This document shows, in pieces, positions 52,982-61,481 of a stretch of 64,000 nucleotides of DNA. Source of the DNA: Streptomyces sp. 6-11-2 (GTDB taxonomy: Bacteria; Actinomycetota; Actinomycetes; Streptomycetales; Streptomycetaceae); contig NZ_BJOR01000001.1 of NCBI RefSeq assembly GCF_006540305.1, positions 5,518,001 through 5,582,000 of the forward strand, given 5' to 3'. The notes beneath the pieces are model-generated. The model searched no databases, was not told the DNA's origin, and saw nothing but the letters and a program-made list of their open reading frames with translations. Both the position numbers and the translations under genes were made by a program. Positions within the stretch are counted from its first letter, which is position 1. Each line of letters starts with the position of its first letter.

Positions 52982-53785
52982 ATGGCTTCGCCCGAGCACG
53001 ACCTCGATCCGGTACTCGACAAGGACGGCGTACGGCTCACCGTCGACGACGCGATCGCCACGGTGACGCTGACCAACCCGGCCAAGCGCAACGCGCAGAG
53101 CCCGGCTCTGTGGCGGGCGCTCACCGAGGCCGGTCGGCTGCTGCCGGGTTCCGTCCGCGTCGTGCTGCTGCGCGGCGAGGGCAAGTCCTTCTCCGCGGGG
53201 CTGGACCGGCAGGCGTTCACGCCCGAGGGCTTCGACGGCGAGCCGTCGTTCATCGACCTCGCGCGTGGCTCCGACGTCGAGCTGGACGCGACCATCGCCG
53301 AATACCAGGAGGCGTTCACCTGGTGGCGCCGCAACGACATCGTGTCCGTCGCGGCGGTCCAGGGGCACGCCATCGGGGCGGGCTTCCAGCTCGCGCTGGC
53401 CTGTGATCTGCGCGTCGTCGCGGACGACGTGCAGTTCGCCATGCGCGAGACCAGCCTCGGGCTGGTGCCTGACCTCACCGGCACGCATCCGCTGGTGGGA
53501 CTGGTCGGCTACGCCCGCGCGCTGGAGATCTGCCTCACCGGCCGGTACATGGGCGCCGCCGAGGCGGTGAACAGCGGGCTGGCGAACCTCGCCGTGCCCG
53601 CGGACCAGCTCGACGAGACGGTACGGGACCTGGCCGCGGCGCTCCTGGCCGCGCCCCGTGACGCCGTGGTCGAGACCAAGGCGCTGCTGCGCGGTGCCCG
53701 GGAACGGTCGTACGAGGAGCAGCGCGCCGCCGAGCGCGAGGCGCAGGCCCGGCGCCTGCGGGACCTGGCCGGCGCCGGCGACTGA
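52982..53785 (+). CDS. Enoyl-CoA hydratase/isomerase (crotonase) family protein
   Basis: 267 residues, ATG 52982 with GGAGG at good distance. It is a crotonase-fold acyl-CoA enzyme. The CoA and oxyanion-hole segments are VVLLRGEGKSFSAGLDRQAF and VQGHAIGAGFQLALACDLRV. Of the two usual catalytic glutamates, the first position is Gln (FQLALACD in place of CELAMACD), while the second Glu is kept in RETSLGLVPDLTGT. Hydratases need both, so an isomerase- or thioesterase-like reaction is possible. A -10-like TATGAT lies 44 bases upstream. It is a single gene between terminator and the envelope cluster. Confidence 0.87.
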   Translation: MASPEHDLDPVLDKDGVRLTVDDAIATVTLTNPAKRNAQSPALWRALTEAGRLLPGSVRVVLLRGEGKSFSAGLDRQAFTPEGFDGEPSFIDLARGSDVELDATIAEYQEAFTWWRRNDIVSVAAVQGHAIGAGFQLALACDLRVVADDVQFAMRETSLGLVPDLTGTHPLVGLVGYARALEICLTGRYMGAAEAVNSGLANLAVPADQLDETVRDLAAALLAAPRDAVVETKALLRGARERSYEEQRAAEREAQARRLRDLAGAGD

Positions 53786-53863
53786 CGGCGCTCCGCATCG
53801 GGCGCGCGATCGGGCCGGTACGCCTACCGTGGTTCGGGACGGCGACCGAGAGGACGTACGGCG

Positions 53864-54355
53864 ATGACCACGGAACAGGACCGGACGAGGACCCCCGAGG
53901 GCGAGCGGGAAGTACCGGAGACCACCGCGACCCGCAGGGCACAGGCCACCCGGCGCGGCCTGGGAGATCCCGCCACCCGGGGGCGGACCACCATCGCCGA
54001 CGGGGTCGTGGAGAAGATCGCCGGGATGGCCGCTCGCGACGTGGTCGGGGTGAGCGCCATGGGCAGCGGGTTCTCCCGGACCTTCGGGGCCGTCCGGGAC
54101 CGCGTCCCGGGCGGTGCGAAGTCCGTGACCCGGGGTGTGAAGGCCGAGGTCGGCGAGGTGCAGACCGCACTCGACCTGGAGATCGTCGTCGACTACGGCG
54201 TGTCGATCACCGAGGTGGCGCGGGCGGTCCGGGAGAACGTGATCGCGTCGGTGGAGCGGATGACCGGTCTCGAGGTCGTCGAGGTCAACATCGCCGTCAG
54301 CGACGTACAGCTGCCGGAGGAAGAGGAGGAGGAGATCGAGCCCCGCATCCAGTGA
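53864..54355 (+). CDS. Asp23/Gls24 family envelope stress protein 1
   Basis: 163 residues. Asp23/Gls24 proteins form membrane-associated assemblies linked to cell-envelope stress, anchored by AmaP. The domain covers about residues 40-150: TTIADGVVEKIAGMAARDVV, a Gly/Arg-rich spacer around the core, then LEIVVDYGVSITEVARAVRE and NVIASVERMTGLEVVEVNIA. An acidic tail (EEEEEEIEPRIQ) ends it. The first of five consecutive plus-strand genes with related roles, so a single operon is probable. GAGAGGA precedes the start. Confidence 0.9.
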   Translation: MTTEQDRTRTPEGEREVPETTATRRAQATRRGLGDPATRGRTTIADGVVEKIAGMAARDVVGVSAMGSGFSRTFGAVRDRVPGGAKSVTRGVKAEVGEVQTALDLEIVVDYGVSITEVARAVRENVIASVERMTGLEVVEVNIAVSDVQLPEEEEEEIEPRIQ

Positions 54356-54443
54356 CGCACCGGCCACCACGCCGGCGAAGGACCGATGACGAGGGGCGAC
54401 CGGAAGACGGCCCGGCGACGGCCGAGGAGTTGAGGAGCGCGCA

Positions 54444-54629
54444 ATGAGCATGGCCGTGGCCGGCATGATCGCCGGTATGGCGCTGGGCTTCGCCGGGTAC
54501 TTCGGCGGCTTCGGTGCCTTCCTGCTGGTGGCGGCCCTGGGCGCCGTCGGCTTCGTCGTCGGCCGGTTCCTGGAGGGGGACCTGGAACTCGGCGACTTCT
54601 TCCGCCCCCGTGACCACCGCCGGAGGTGA
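54444..54629 (+). CDS. Small glycine-rich membrane protein of the Asp23 cluster
   Basis: 61 residues with a hydrophobic, Gly-rich hairpin (GMIAGMALGFAGYFGGFGAF then LLVAALGAVGFVVGRFL) and a charged tail (FFRPRDHRRR). It resembles the short membrane protein regularly found between Asp23 genes in actinomycetes, sometimes annotated DUF2273. GAGGAG lies before ATG 54444. It probably anchors or organises Asp23-type assemblies (inference). Confidence 0.85.
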   Translation: MSMAVAGMIAGMALGFAGYFGGFGAFLLVAALGAVGFVVGRFLEGDLELGDFFRPRDHRRR

Positions 54630-54635
54630 CCCGCG

Positions 54636-55010
54636 GTGAGCGGTGGGAACGGCGAGCCGGGCGCCACCTCGGCCGACATGCCGCCCGGCGAGCGCGGCGC
54701 GACGACGATCGCCGACCGCGTCGTCGCCAAGATCGCCGCACGGGCGGCCCGCGAGGCGCTCGGCGACCTGCCGCCGGACGCCGCGCCACCGCACGCCACG
54801 GTGGTGGTGCGCCACGACGTCGCCCGCGTCCGGATCGTCCTCGACCTCGCCTACCCGAGCGACATCGGCGCGTCCTGCCGTGAGGTGCGTCGCCAAGTTG
54901 TCGAGCGGGTAGGCGCGTTGGTGGGAATGCAGGTGCCGGAGGTCGCGGTCCGCGTGGAACGGCTGCATCTGGCACCGGCCTACGGTGCGGCACAGGGGAG
55001 GACGCGATGA
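54636..55010 (+). CDS. Asp23/Gls24 family envelope stress protein 2
   Basis: 124 residues from GTG 54636, with GGAGGTGA upstream at 54623. It is a second, shorter Asp23/Gls24 domain: RGATTIADRVVAKIAARAAR at the start, RIVLDLAYPSDIGASCREV in the middle, and RRQVVERVGALVGMQVPEVA with AVRVERLH at the end. It differs clearly from the first paralogue, suggesting the two have different partners. It starts seven bases after the small membrane protein and overlaps the next gene by four bases. Confidence 0.88.
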   Translation: MSGGNGEPGATSADMPPGERGATTIADRVVAKIAARAAREALGDLPPDAAPPHATVVVRHDVARVRIVLDLAYPSDIGASCREVRRQVVERVGALVGMQVPEVAVRVERLHLAPAYGAAQGRTR

Positions 55011-55696
55011 GCGAGCCCCAGGGCTCCGACGGCACCACGCAGCGCCTGCCGGTCCTCGAGAAGGACGACACCCTCGGGCGGCCCGCCGCCCCGGACACCG
55101 ACGGCTCCCCGCCCGTCCAGGAGGGCGCGGACGGCCGCGGCGCCCGTTTCTGGTCGGTGCGCCGGGTGCCCGCGGGCATCGTCGCGCTGCTGCTCCTGAT
55201 CGTGGCGGGCGCCTTCCTGTACGACATCGCCGCAGTCCGCGCCGGCCGGCCCGGCCTGCGCTGGCGCCGGGAGCTGACCCGGCAGCTGGCCGAGCGGCCG
55301 CTGGACGACACCTGGGTGCTCGTCGGCGCGAGTGTCGCCGCGGTCCTCGGCCTGTGGCTGATCGTGCTGGCCGCCACTCCGGGGCTGCGCCGCCTGCTGC
55401 CCATGCGGCGCACCCACCCCGACGTACGGGCCGGGCTGCACCGGGAGGCCGCGGCGCTGGTGCTGCGCGACCGGGCCATGGAGATCGCCGGTGTGCGGTC
55501 GGTGCGCGTACGGCTGCGCCGCCGCAGGGCCGACGTACGCGTCGTCTCGCACTTCCGGTCGCTGGAGGAGGTGCGCGCCGACCTGGACACCGTGCTCGCC
55601 GAGGCGGTCCGGGGGCTGGGCCTGACCCGGCCGCCCGCCCTGACGGTGCGCGTCGCGCGGCCCGGGCGGAAGGGGCAAGGGGTGAGGACGTGCTGA
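55007..55696 (+). CDS. DUF6286-type membrane protein of the Asp23 cluster
   Basis: 229 residues. The first 45 are charged and disordered. Two membrane helices follow (AGIVALLLLIVAGAFLYDIA and WVLVGASVAAVLGLWLIVLA). The C-terminal cytoplasmic part (about 140-229) looks like an Asp23/AmaP-related domain with VLRDRAMEIAGVRSVRVRLR and LEEVRADLDTVLAEAVRGLG. The start overlaps the previous stop by ATGA, the end overlaps the next gene by seven bases. The family name is from memory; the topology is read from the sequence. Confidence 0.83.
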   Translation: MSEPQGSDGTTQRLPVLEKDDTLGRPAAPDTDGSPPVQEGADGRGARFWSVRRVPAGIVALLLLIVAGAFLYDIAAVRAGRPGLRWRRELTRQLAERPLDDTWVLVGASVAAVLGLWLIVLAATPGLRRLLPMRRTHPDVRAGLHREAAALVLRDRAMEIAGVRSVRVRLRRRRADVRVVSHFRSLEEVRADLDTVLAEAVRGLGLTRPPALTVRVARPGRKGQGVRTC

Positions 55697-56268
55697 GGAT
55701 CGTCAACCGGGTGCTGACCGGGCTTGCCGGGCTGGTGCTGCTGGTGGTGGGCGGTTCGGTGCTCGCCGTCGCGCTGGGCGTACGGCCGCCCTCCTGGTGG
55801 ATCCACCGCGGCCGGCACGACGTCCTGCTGAGCACCGCCGAGCGGACACGGTGGCGGGAGGCCGGCTGGTGGTGGCCCGCCGTTCTCGCCGCCCTGGCGG
55901 TCCTGGTGCTGCTGGCTCTGTGGTGGCTGGTCGCGGTGGTGCGCCGGCGGCGGCTCGGGGAAGTGGTCGTCGACACCGGGGACGGCGAGGCGGCCCTGCT
56001 GCGGGGCCGGGCCCTGGAGGGCGTCCTGGCCGCGGACGCCGAGCAGCCGGACGGTGTCGCCCGAGCCCAGGTCCGTCTGACCGGCCGCCGCGGCGCCCCC
56101 AGGACCCATGTGCAGCTCCTCCTGGAACCCCACGTGGATCCGGGAGCGGCCCTGGACCACCTCACCGGCCAGGCCCTCGCCCACGCCCGGGACTCCGCCC
56201 GCCTCGCGGCGCTTCCGGCGGAGGTGCGGCTGAGGGCGGTCGGGCACCGTGCGGAACGGGTGAGCTGA
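55690..56268 (+). CDS. AmaP-like membrane anchor of the Asp23 cluster
   Basis: 192 residues from GTG 55690, overlapping the upstream gene in GTGCTGA, with GAGGA four bases before. Two membrane helices (VLTGLAGLVLLVVGGSVLAV and WWPAVLAALAVLVLLALWWL) are separated by about 40 residues. The C-terminal domain carries GRALEGVLAADAEQPDGVAR and a VRLTGRRGAP strand. The layout matches AmaP, the alkaline-shock anchor that recruits Asp23 to the membrane. It ends the cluster; the next gene is on the other strand. Confidence 0.83.
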   Translation: MLRIVNRVLTGLAGLVLLVVGGSVLAVALGVRPPSWWIHRGRHDVLLSTAERTRWREAGWWWPAVLAALAVLVLLALWWLVAVVRRRRLGEVVVDTGDGEAALLRGRALEGVLAADAEQPDGVARAQVRLTGRRGAPRTHVQLLLEPHVDPGAALDHLTGQALAHARDSARLAALPAEVRLRAVGHRAERVS

Positions 56269-56304
56269 CCCGTCCGCGGCCTCGGCGTCCCGGCCGCGCC
56301 GCGC

Positions 56305-57060
56305 TCAGAACCCGTGCCGGGCCCCGCCGTCCACCGGCAGCATCACACCGGTGACGTAGGACGCCGCGGGCGACAGCAGGAAGGCCGCCGTCCGGCCGAA
56401 CTCCTCCGGCCTCCCGTACCTGCGCAGCGGCACCCGCGACTCGGCGGCCGCCCGTGTCGCCCCCGGATCCGCGGACAGCGCGTCCAGCTCGCGCACGCGG
56501 TCCGTGTCGATGCGGCCCGGCAGCACACCCACGACCCGGATGCCCCGGGGTCCCAGCTCGTCGGCGAGGGACTTGGCGAACCCGGCCAGGCCGGGCCGCA
56601 GCCCGTTGGAGATCGTCAGCCCCGGAATCGGCTCGTACACGGACCCGGACAGCACGAACCCGACGACCCCGCCCGGCTCCAGCTCGGCCGCCGCCGCGCG
56701 GGCGAGCCGCACCGCGCCGAGGAACACCGACTCGAACGCGGCCTGCCACTGCTCGTCGGTGTTGTCGGCGACGAAGCCGGCCGGCGGCCCGCCGACGCTC
56801 ACGAGCACGCCGTGGAAGCCGCCGAAGTGCTCCCGCGCCGTCGCGATCAGCCGCGCCGGCGCCTCGGCGTCCGCGTTGTCCATGGCCACCCCGACCGCGT
56901 TCGGTCCCAGCTCGGCCGCCGCCTCCGCGACCCGCCCGCCGTTCCGTCCGGTGATGACCACCTTCGCGCCGTCGGCGACGAGCTCGCGCGCGGTGGCGTT
57001 GCCCAGTCCGCGCGTGGCGCCGGTGACGACGTACACCCGGTCCTTCAGTCCAAGATCCAT
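56305..57060 (-). CDS. SDR-family oxidoreductase lacking the canonical YxxxK
   Basis: 251 residues, a short-chain dehydrogenase fold. The cofactor motif is VVTGATRGLGNATARELV with an NGGR element typical for NADP. The substrate-loop region VGGPPAGFV and the catalytic serine strand VGFVLSGSVYEPIP are present. Where Y-x-x-x-K is expected the sequence reads TISNGLRPGLAGFAK: Ser and Arg replace the Tyr/Lys pair. A subgroup of SDRs with the same SN-x-x-R signature is known. The usual proton relay is thus altered. The tail LPVDGGARHGF is standard. It is a single gene with no linked pathway. Confidence 0.88.
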   Translation of the reverse strand: MDLGLKDRVYVVTGATRGLGNATARELVADGAKVVITGRNGGRVAEAAAELGPNAVGVAMDNADAEAPARLIATAREHFGGFHGVLVSVGGPPAGFVADNTDEQWQAAFESVFLGAVRLARAAAAELEPGGVVGFVLSGSVYEPIPGLTISNGLRPGLAGFAKSLADELGPRGIRVVGVLPGRIDTDRVRELDALSADPGATRAAAESRVPLRRYGRPEEFGRTAAFLLSPAASYVTGVMLPVDGGARHGF

Positions 57061-57118
57061 GGCCCCTATCCTGCCCGGTCGCCGCGGCGCGGGGCGAGGC
57101 CGGTGGGGACGTCCCGCG

Positions 57119-57910
57119 CTACACCGCCGCGGGTTCCGCCTCCGGCGTCGCCTCCTTCACCGCCGCCTGCGCGCGCTCACGCGCCTCGCGGCGCAGCAGG
57201 ACCACCCAGCCGACCGGGACGCCCGCCGTGAACAGCCACCACTGGATGGCGTACGCCAGGTGCGGGCCGATGTCGCCGTGCTCCGGATCGGGCAGCAGTT
57301 GAGGGCTGCCGCCCTGGGGCGCGGGCGAGGTCAGCTGGACGTAGCCGCCGAGGACCTGCTTCCCGAGCCGCTCGGCCTGCTGCGTGCTGCTGATCAGCAT
57401 CACCTGGCGGTCGGGCAGGCCCTTGACGTCCTTGATGCCGCTCGCCGCGGTCGTCTCGTCGGGCATCAGCCGGCCGGTGACGGTGATCTCTCCGCGCGGG
57501 GGCGCCGGGATCGCCGGGAACGCCGTCTGCGAGGCGTCCGCGGGGACCCAGCCCCGGTTGACCAGGAGGATCCTGCCGTCCTCGAGGACGAAGGGGGTCA
57601 GCACGTGGTAGCCGACATCGCCGTCGTCGTTGGTGCGGCGGCGCACGACCTCCTCGTCCGCGGTGTCGAAGTGCCCCTTGGCGGTGACCCTGCGGTACAG
57701 GTCGGCGTGCTTCACGGTCGCGCCGGGTGAGGTCAGCGACTCGGCCGGCACCGGCTGCGCGGCCAGCGACTCGGCGATCACCTTGTTCAGCGCGACCTTG
57801 TGCTCATGGCGGTGCAACTGCCAGAAACCCAGCCGGATCATCGTCGGGATCAGCGCGATCGCGACGATGGTGAGGATCACCCACTGGCGGGTCAACAGGA
57901 AGCGGTACAC
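57119..57910 (-). CDS. SURF1-family cytochrome oxidase biogenesis protein
   Basis: 263 residues from GTG 57910; upstream in-frame text is disordered and unlikely coding. SURF1 proteins help insert haem a into the aa3-type oxidase. The first membrane helix is WVILTIVAIALIPTMIRLGF, directly followed by the SURF1 signature GFWQLHRHEHKVALN. The outer domain has VTAKGHFDTADEEVVRRR and LVNRGWVPADASQTAFPAIP. The second helix LAYAIQWWLFTAGVPVGWVV carries the other conserved motif. A long Glu/Ala-rich tail ends the protein. Confidence 0.92.
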   Translation of the reverse strand: MYRFLLTRQWVILTIVAIALIPTMIRLGFWQLHRHEHKVALNKVIAESLAAQPVPAESLTSPGATVKHADLYRRVTAKGHFDTADEEVVRRRTNDDGDVGYHVLTPFVLEDGRILLVNRGWVPADASQTAFPAIPAPPRGEITVTGRLMPDETTAASGIKDVKGLPDRQVMLISSTQQAERLGKQVLGGYVQLTSPAPQGGSPQLLPDPEHGDIGPHLAYAIQWWLFTAGVPVGWVVLLRREARERAQAAVKEATPEAEPAAV

Positions 57911-57959
57911 CCCACGACGGTACCTCTGCGGCCGTGGGGTGTTTTCGGCAGGGGTGTCC

Positions 57960-58193
57960 TCAAACGCGGTCGACGATCCCGACCCTCCCCTCGGCGCGGG
58001 CGCAGTGCGCGCCGCAGTACCAGTGGCCCTCGACCTCGACGCCCTGGCCGATGATCTGGACACGGCAGTGCTCGCAGATCGGTGCCATGCGGTGGATCGC
58101 GCAGGCGAAGCAGTCGAAGACGTGCACCGAGCCCTGTGCGTGCACCTCGAAGGTCATTCCGTAGTCATTGCCGCATACTTCACATCTCGCCAT
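57960..58193 (-). CDS. Small Cys-rich zinc-binding-type protein
   Basis: 77 residues with eight cysteines in four CxxC/CxxxC pairs: CEVCGNDYG, CFACAIHRM, ICEHCRVQI, and WYCGAHCARAEG, plus nearby histidines. This suggests two zinc-ribbon or LIM-like knuckles. I recognise it as a conserved actinomycete protein without known function. No signal or membrane segment is seen. It lies between SURF1 and the exonuclease on the same strand. Confidence 0.85.
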   Translation of the reverse strand: MARCEVCGNDYGMTFEVHAQGSVHVFDCFACAIHRMAPICEHCRVQIIGQGVEVEGHWYCGAHCARAEGRVGIVDRV

Positions 58194-58271
58194 GCGCCAC
58201 AGGGTGAGCCGTCGCCGCGGCGCGGGCGAGCGGACCGTGGGCGAGTCGCCCGGTAATCACCCGTACGCCCG

Positions 58272-59258
58272 TCAGCGGCTCTCCGCCGGTTCCACGTCCC
58301 TGAGCAACTGCCCGAACGCCGCCTCGTCCACCACCGGAGTGCCGTACTGCCGCGCCTTGACCACCTTCGACGTGCCCGAGTCCGGGTCGTTGGTCACCAG
58401 CAGGCTGGTCAGCCGGGACAGGCTGGTGGCCACGTGCAGCCCGGCCTCGGTGGCCCGGTCCTCCAGCAGTTCGCGGTCGGTGGAGGTGTCGCCGGAGAAG
58501 GCCACCCGCATGCCCTGCTTGAGGCGCTTGCCATCCTCGTAGCGACCCGGGTTGGGGTACGGGCACGCGGGTCGCTTGCGCGAGGGGCGCCAACTGCCCC
58601 CGCGATAGCCGCCGTTGCCGCCCGACTGCTGCCGGGGCACCGGCCGGTCCGACCACTCCGTCAGCGGCCGGCACTCCAGCAGCGGCAGCCGCATGCCGCC
58701 CGCCGCCGCGGCCCGCAGGCTCGGCCGGAACGCCTCGGCCAGCACGCGCGCGTCGTCCAGCGCGTGGTGCGCCCGCTGCTGCACGACGCCGAAGTGCGCC
58801 GCCAGCGACTCCAGCTTGTGGTTGGGCAAGGGCAGGTCCAGCTCCTTGGCGAGTGCGATGGTGCACAGCCGCTGCCGCACCGGCGCCTCACTCTGCGCGC
58901 GCGCGTACTCCCGCGCGATCATCTGCCAGTCGAACACCGCGTTGTGCGCGACGAGCACCCGGTCCGCCAGCCGCACGGCGAACTCCTCGGCGATGTCCGC
59001 GAACAGCGGCGCGCCCTCCAGGGCGTCGCTCGTCAGGCCGTGGATCCACACCGGCCCCGGGTCCCGCTCGGGGTTGACCAGCGTGTACCAGTGGTCCTCG
59101 ACCTCGCCGCGCGCGTCCAGCCGGTAGACCGCCGCGGAGATGATGCGGTCGTCCCGGGCCAGGCCGGTGGTCTCCACGTCAACGACCGCGTATCCCTTCG
59201 GATACGCGGCCGGCCACGGTGTGGGGGACAAGCCTGCGAGCGTGCGGTCTTCGAGCAT
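58272..59258 (-). CDS. DEDDh 3'-5' exonuclease (DnaQ-like) with C-terminal BRCT domain
   Basis: 328 residues from ATG 59258; GTG 59262-59264 two codons upstream is an alternative. The exonuclease domain (about 20-190) has the five acidic/His motifs: VVDVETTGLARDDRI, VLVAHNAVFDWQMIA and HHALDDARVLAEAF. It resembles the DNA polymerase III epsilon proofreading fold. A basic linker (SWRPSRKRPACPYPNPGR) leads to a BRCT domain (MRVAFSGDTSTDRELLEDRA, TSLLVTNDPDSGTSKVVKAR), about 245-320. The combination suggests a DNA repair nuclease. TATCCT seven bases ahead of the start hints at a leaderless transcript. Confidence 0.9.
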   Translation of the reverse strand: MLEDRTLAGLSPTPWPAAYPKGYAVVDVETTGLARDDRIISAAVYRLDARGEVEDHWYTLVNPERDPGPVWIHGLTSDALEGAPLFADIAEEFAVRLADRVLVAHNAVFDWQMIAREYARAQSEAPVRQRLCTIALAKELDLPLPNHKLESLAAHFGVVQQRAHHALDDARVLAEAFRPSLRAAAAGGMRLPLLECRPLTEWSDRPVPRQQSGGNGGYRGGSWRPSRKRPACPYPNPGRYEDGKRLKQGMRVAFSGDTSTDRELLEDRATEAGLHVATSLSRLTSLLVTNDPDSGTSKVVKARQYGTPVVDEAAFGQLLRDVEPAESR

Positions 59259-59411
59259 GGTCACTGAGGATACGGGCCACGACCGACAGCCTCGCCCACT
59301 GGTCGCCCCGCGGAGCCGGCGAACCGCCTCCCCCGGGAACGGCGGTGTGCCTCACGGGACATCAGGAACCGCGCGGGGACACGAGGGACGAACCGTGCGA
59401 TCCTCCGTCCT

Positions 59412-60122
59412 GTGACGGAACCAACGCATGACGAGCCGCACGGCGGCGCGCTCGGCTCGCGGCTCAACTGGCTGCGGGCGGCCGTCCTCGGCGCCAACGA
59501 CGGCATCGTGTCCACCGCGGGACTCGTCGTCGGCGTGGCCGGTGCGACGGACTCCCGTTCGGCACTGCTGACCGCGGGACTGGCCGGTCTGCTCGCCGGG
59601 TCGATGTCGATGGCGGCGGGGGAGTACGTGTCGGTGTCGACGCAGCGGGACTCGGAGATGGCCGCGCTGGCGATGGAGAAACGGGAGCTGCGCGAGCAGC
59701 CCGAGGTGGAGCTGCGGGAGCTGACCGACCTGCTCCAGGCGCGCGGACTCTCGCGTGACGTGGCCAGGGAGGCGGCGGAACAGCTCACCGAGCGGGACGC
59801 GCTGCGCGCGCACGCCAGCGTGGAGCTCGGGATCAACCCGGACGAGCTGACCAACCCGTGGCACGCGGCCGGGGCGAGCTTCCTGGCGTTCACGGTGGGC
59901 GCGCTGCTCCCCCTGCTGGCGATCGTGCTCCCGCCGGCGGCCTGGCGGTTGGGTGTCACCGTGCTGTCCGTCCTGGCGGCCCTCGTCCTCACCGGCTGGA
60001 GCAGCGCCCGGCTGGGCGCGGCCAGGCCGGGCCGGGCGGTGCTGCGGAACGCGGCCGGCGGGGCGCTGGCCATGGCGGTGACCTATGCGGCGGGGAGCCT
60101 GCTGGGCGCGGTGGGGGTCTGA
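59412..60122 (+). CDS. VIT1/CCC1-family Fe/Mn transporter
   Basis: 236 residues from GTG 59412. The VIT family moves Fe2+ or Mn2+ out of the cytoplasm. Hallmarks are LRAAVLGANDGIVSTAGLVV (helix 1), then LLAGSMSMAAGEYVSVSTQR leading into a charged helical domain (EMAALAMEKRELREQPEVEL) that binds metal via Glu/Met. Later helices are ASFLAFTVGALLPLLAIVLP, VTVLSVLAALVLTGWSSARL and AAGGALAMAVTYAAGSLLGA. All five membrane helices are visible. It is divergent from the exonuclease gene. Confidence 0.92.
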   Translation: MTEPTHDEPHGGALGSRLNWLRAAVLGANDGIVSTAGLVVGVAGATDSRSALLTAGLAGLLAGSMSMAAGEYVSVSTQRDSEMAALAMEKRELREQPEVELRELTDLLQARGLSRDVAREAAEQLTERDALRAHASVELGINPDELTNPWHAAGASFLAFTVGALLPLLAIVLPPAAWRLGVTVLSVLAALVLTGWSSARLGAARPGRAVLRNAAGGALAMAVTYAAGSLLGAVGV

Positions 60123-60156
60123 CGCCCCCTTCGCGCACCGGGCCCGCCGGCTCCGC

Positions 60157-61164
60157 TCACCAGCGGATCGGCAGCGGCAGCGCCGTCAGCAGCCCCGACA
60201 CCGCGACGACCGCGCCGAGGACGGCGACCTCGGCCCGCGCGGGGACGCAGGCGGTCAGCGGGTCGGGTGCCCGCCGCAGCCGGATCCGGGCCCACAGGGC
60301 GAGCAGGGCGACGCCGGCCACGAGGATCACCTTGGCGAGCAGGGTGCGGCCGTAGGCCGTCGCCGTCAGCTGGTGCAGCACCGTGTCCGCCGGCATCCGG
60401 CGCAGCGTGCTGCACACACCCGTCGCGGTCACCCCGGCGAGCGCGGCGGCCGCCACGCGCGCGTAGCGGCCCAGCAGCGCGGCACCCGCCGCCGCCCCGC
60501 GCCACAGCCGCAGCGTGCGCAGCACGTGCAGCAGCCCGCCCGCCCACAGGGCGCCGCAGACCAGGTGCACGACGGTCAGCGCGGAGCCGACGAGTGGGGT
60601 GCTCTCGGTCCCGGGGTGCGCGCGCAGCGCCTCGGCCACGACCACCGCGGCGAGCGGCCACAGCTGCGTCGCCGGGCGCCGGGAGAGCGCGCACAGACCG
60701 GTGAGGAGGAAGGCGTTGACCTCCAGCAGGGCCAGCGCCCCGTCCCGGGTCCGGTAGAGGCCGCCGACGTCGATCTGGGCCGGGCTCTCCGGTACCAGGT
60801 TGCCGGTGGCCACCACGGAAGCGAGTCCCAGGGCGGCGAGGAAACCCGCGGCGGCCGCGTGGAGAGCCCAACTGCGCGGACGTTCGACCGGGGCCCCGGG
60901 CAGGCGGGCGGCCGGCCGGTTCACGAACAGCTCGCCGACGGGGACGCAGACCGCCGCGAACAGCACCGTCCGCAGCACCGCTATGCCGCCGGTGCCGGGG
61001 GCCGCCGCCTCTCCGGTGCCGTGCAGGGCGGCGGACGGACCCAGCAGGGGTATGAGTGCGGCGAGCGCCACCAGAACGAGGACGGCGACGGCCCGGGCCG
61101 TCGCACCGCGCCGCCCCGTCCCTCGCGCGTCCCCCGTCCCGGCGGCCGGTCGTATGAGCGTCAC
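60157..61164 (-). CDS. CopD-family multispanning membrane protein
   Basis: 335 residues from GTG 61164. About eight membrane helices are evident (AVAVLVLVALAALIPLLGPS, LRTVLFAAVCVPVGELFVN, ALTVVHLVCGALWAGGLLHV, LLAKVILVAGVALLALWARI). The HLVCGALWAGGLLHV helix with its histidines and YGRTLLAKVIL are the CopD-type copper resistance/uptake motifs. No CopC domain is attached or adjacent. The role in copper handling is family-based. It is convergent with the VIT gene. Confidence 0.85.
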   Translation of the reverse strand: MTLIRPAAGTGDARGTGRRGATARAVAVLVLVALAALIPLLGPSAALHGTGEAAAPGTGGIAVLRTVLFAAVCVPVGELFVNRPAARLPGAPVERPRSWALHAAAAGFLAALGLASVVATGNLVPESPAQIDVGGLYRTRDGALALLEVNAFLLTGLCALSRRPATQLWPLAAVVVAEALRAHPGTESTPLVGSALTVVHLVCGALWAGGLLHVLRTLRLWRGAAAGAALLGRYARVAAAALAGVTATGVCSTLRRMPADTVLHQLTATAYGRTLLAKVILVAGVALLALWARIRLRRAPDPLTACVPARAEVAVLGAVVAVSGLLTALPLPIRW

Positions 61165-61481
61165 CCAAGGATCTTCGCCAGCGACCCCGAACGGGGCAAG
61201 CGCGCGAGGCCAAGTGGGGGAGCACGGTTCCGCCCGTACGGTCCTGGTGTCTGGGCACACCCCGTCCCGGGCGACGCGCGGCGCCGCGCGCTGCCACGTG
61301 CCCTGTGCCCCCGGGGTGGCCCCGGACGCGGACCGGGCCGGACGCCGTCGTCACCTCACCCGACGGCAACCCGCGCGGCACCCGACGGCACCCGCGCGGC
61401 GATCGCGGCCGACGCGCCCGCCGCCCGGTGTCCCGGTGCGCGGGGAGAAGCCGTCGGCCACCCGGCTGCCGGCCGTTTCGG
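61165..61481. other. Gene-free stretch with a short tandem repeat
   Basis: No gene is supported in these 317 GC-rich bases. Two adjacent near-identical 21-22 bp units (CACCCGACGGCAACCCGCGC at 61357 and the same with one base missing at 61379) are visible. No promoter or terminator was recognised with confidence. Confidence 0.6.
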
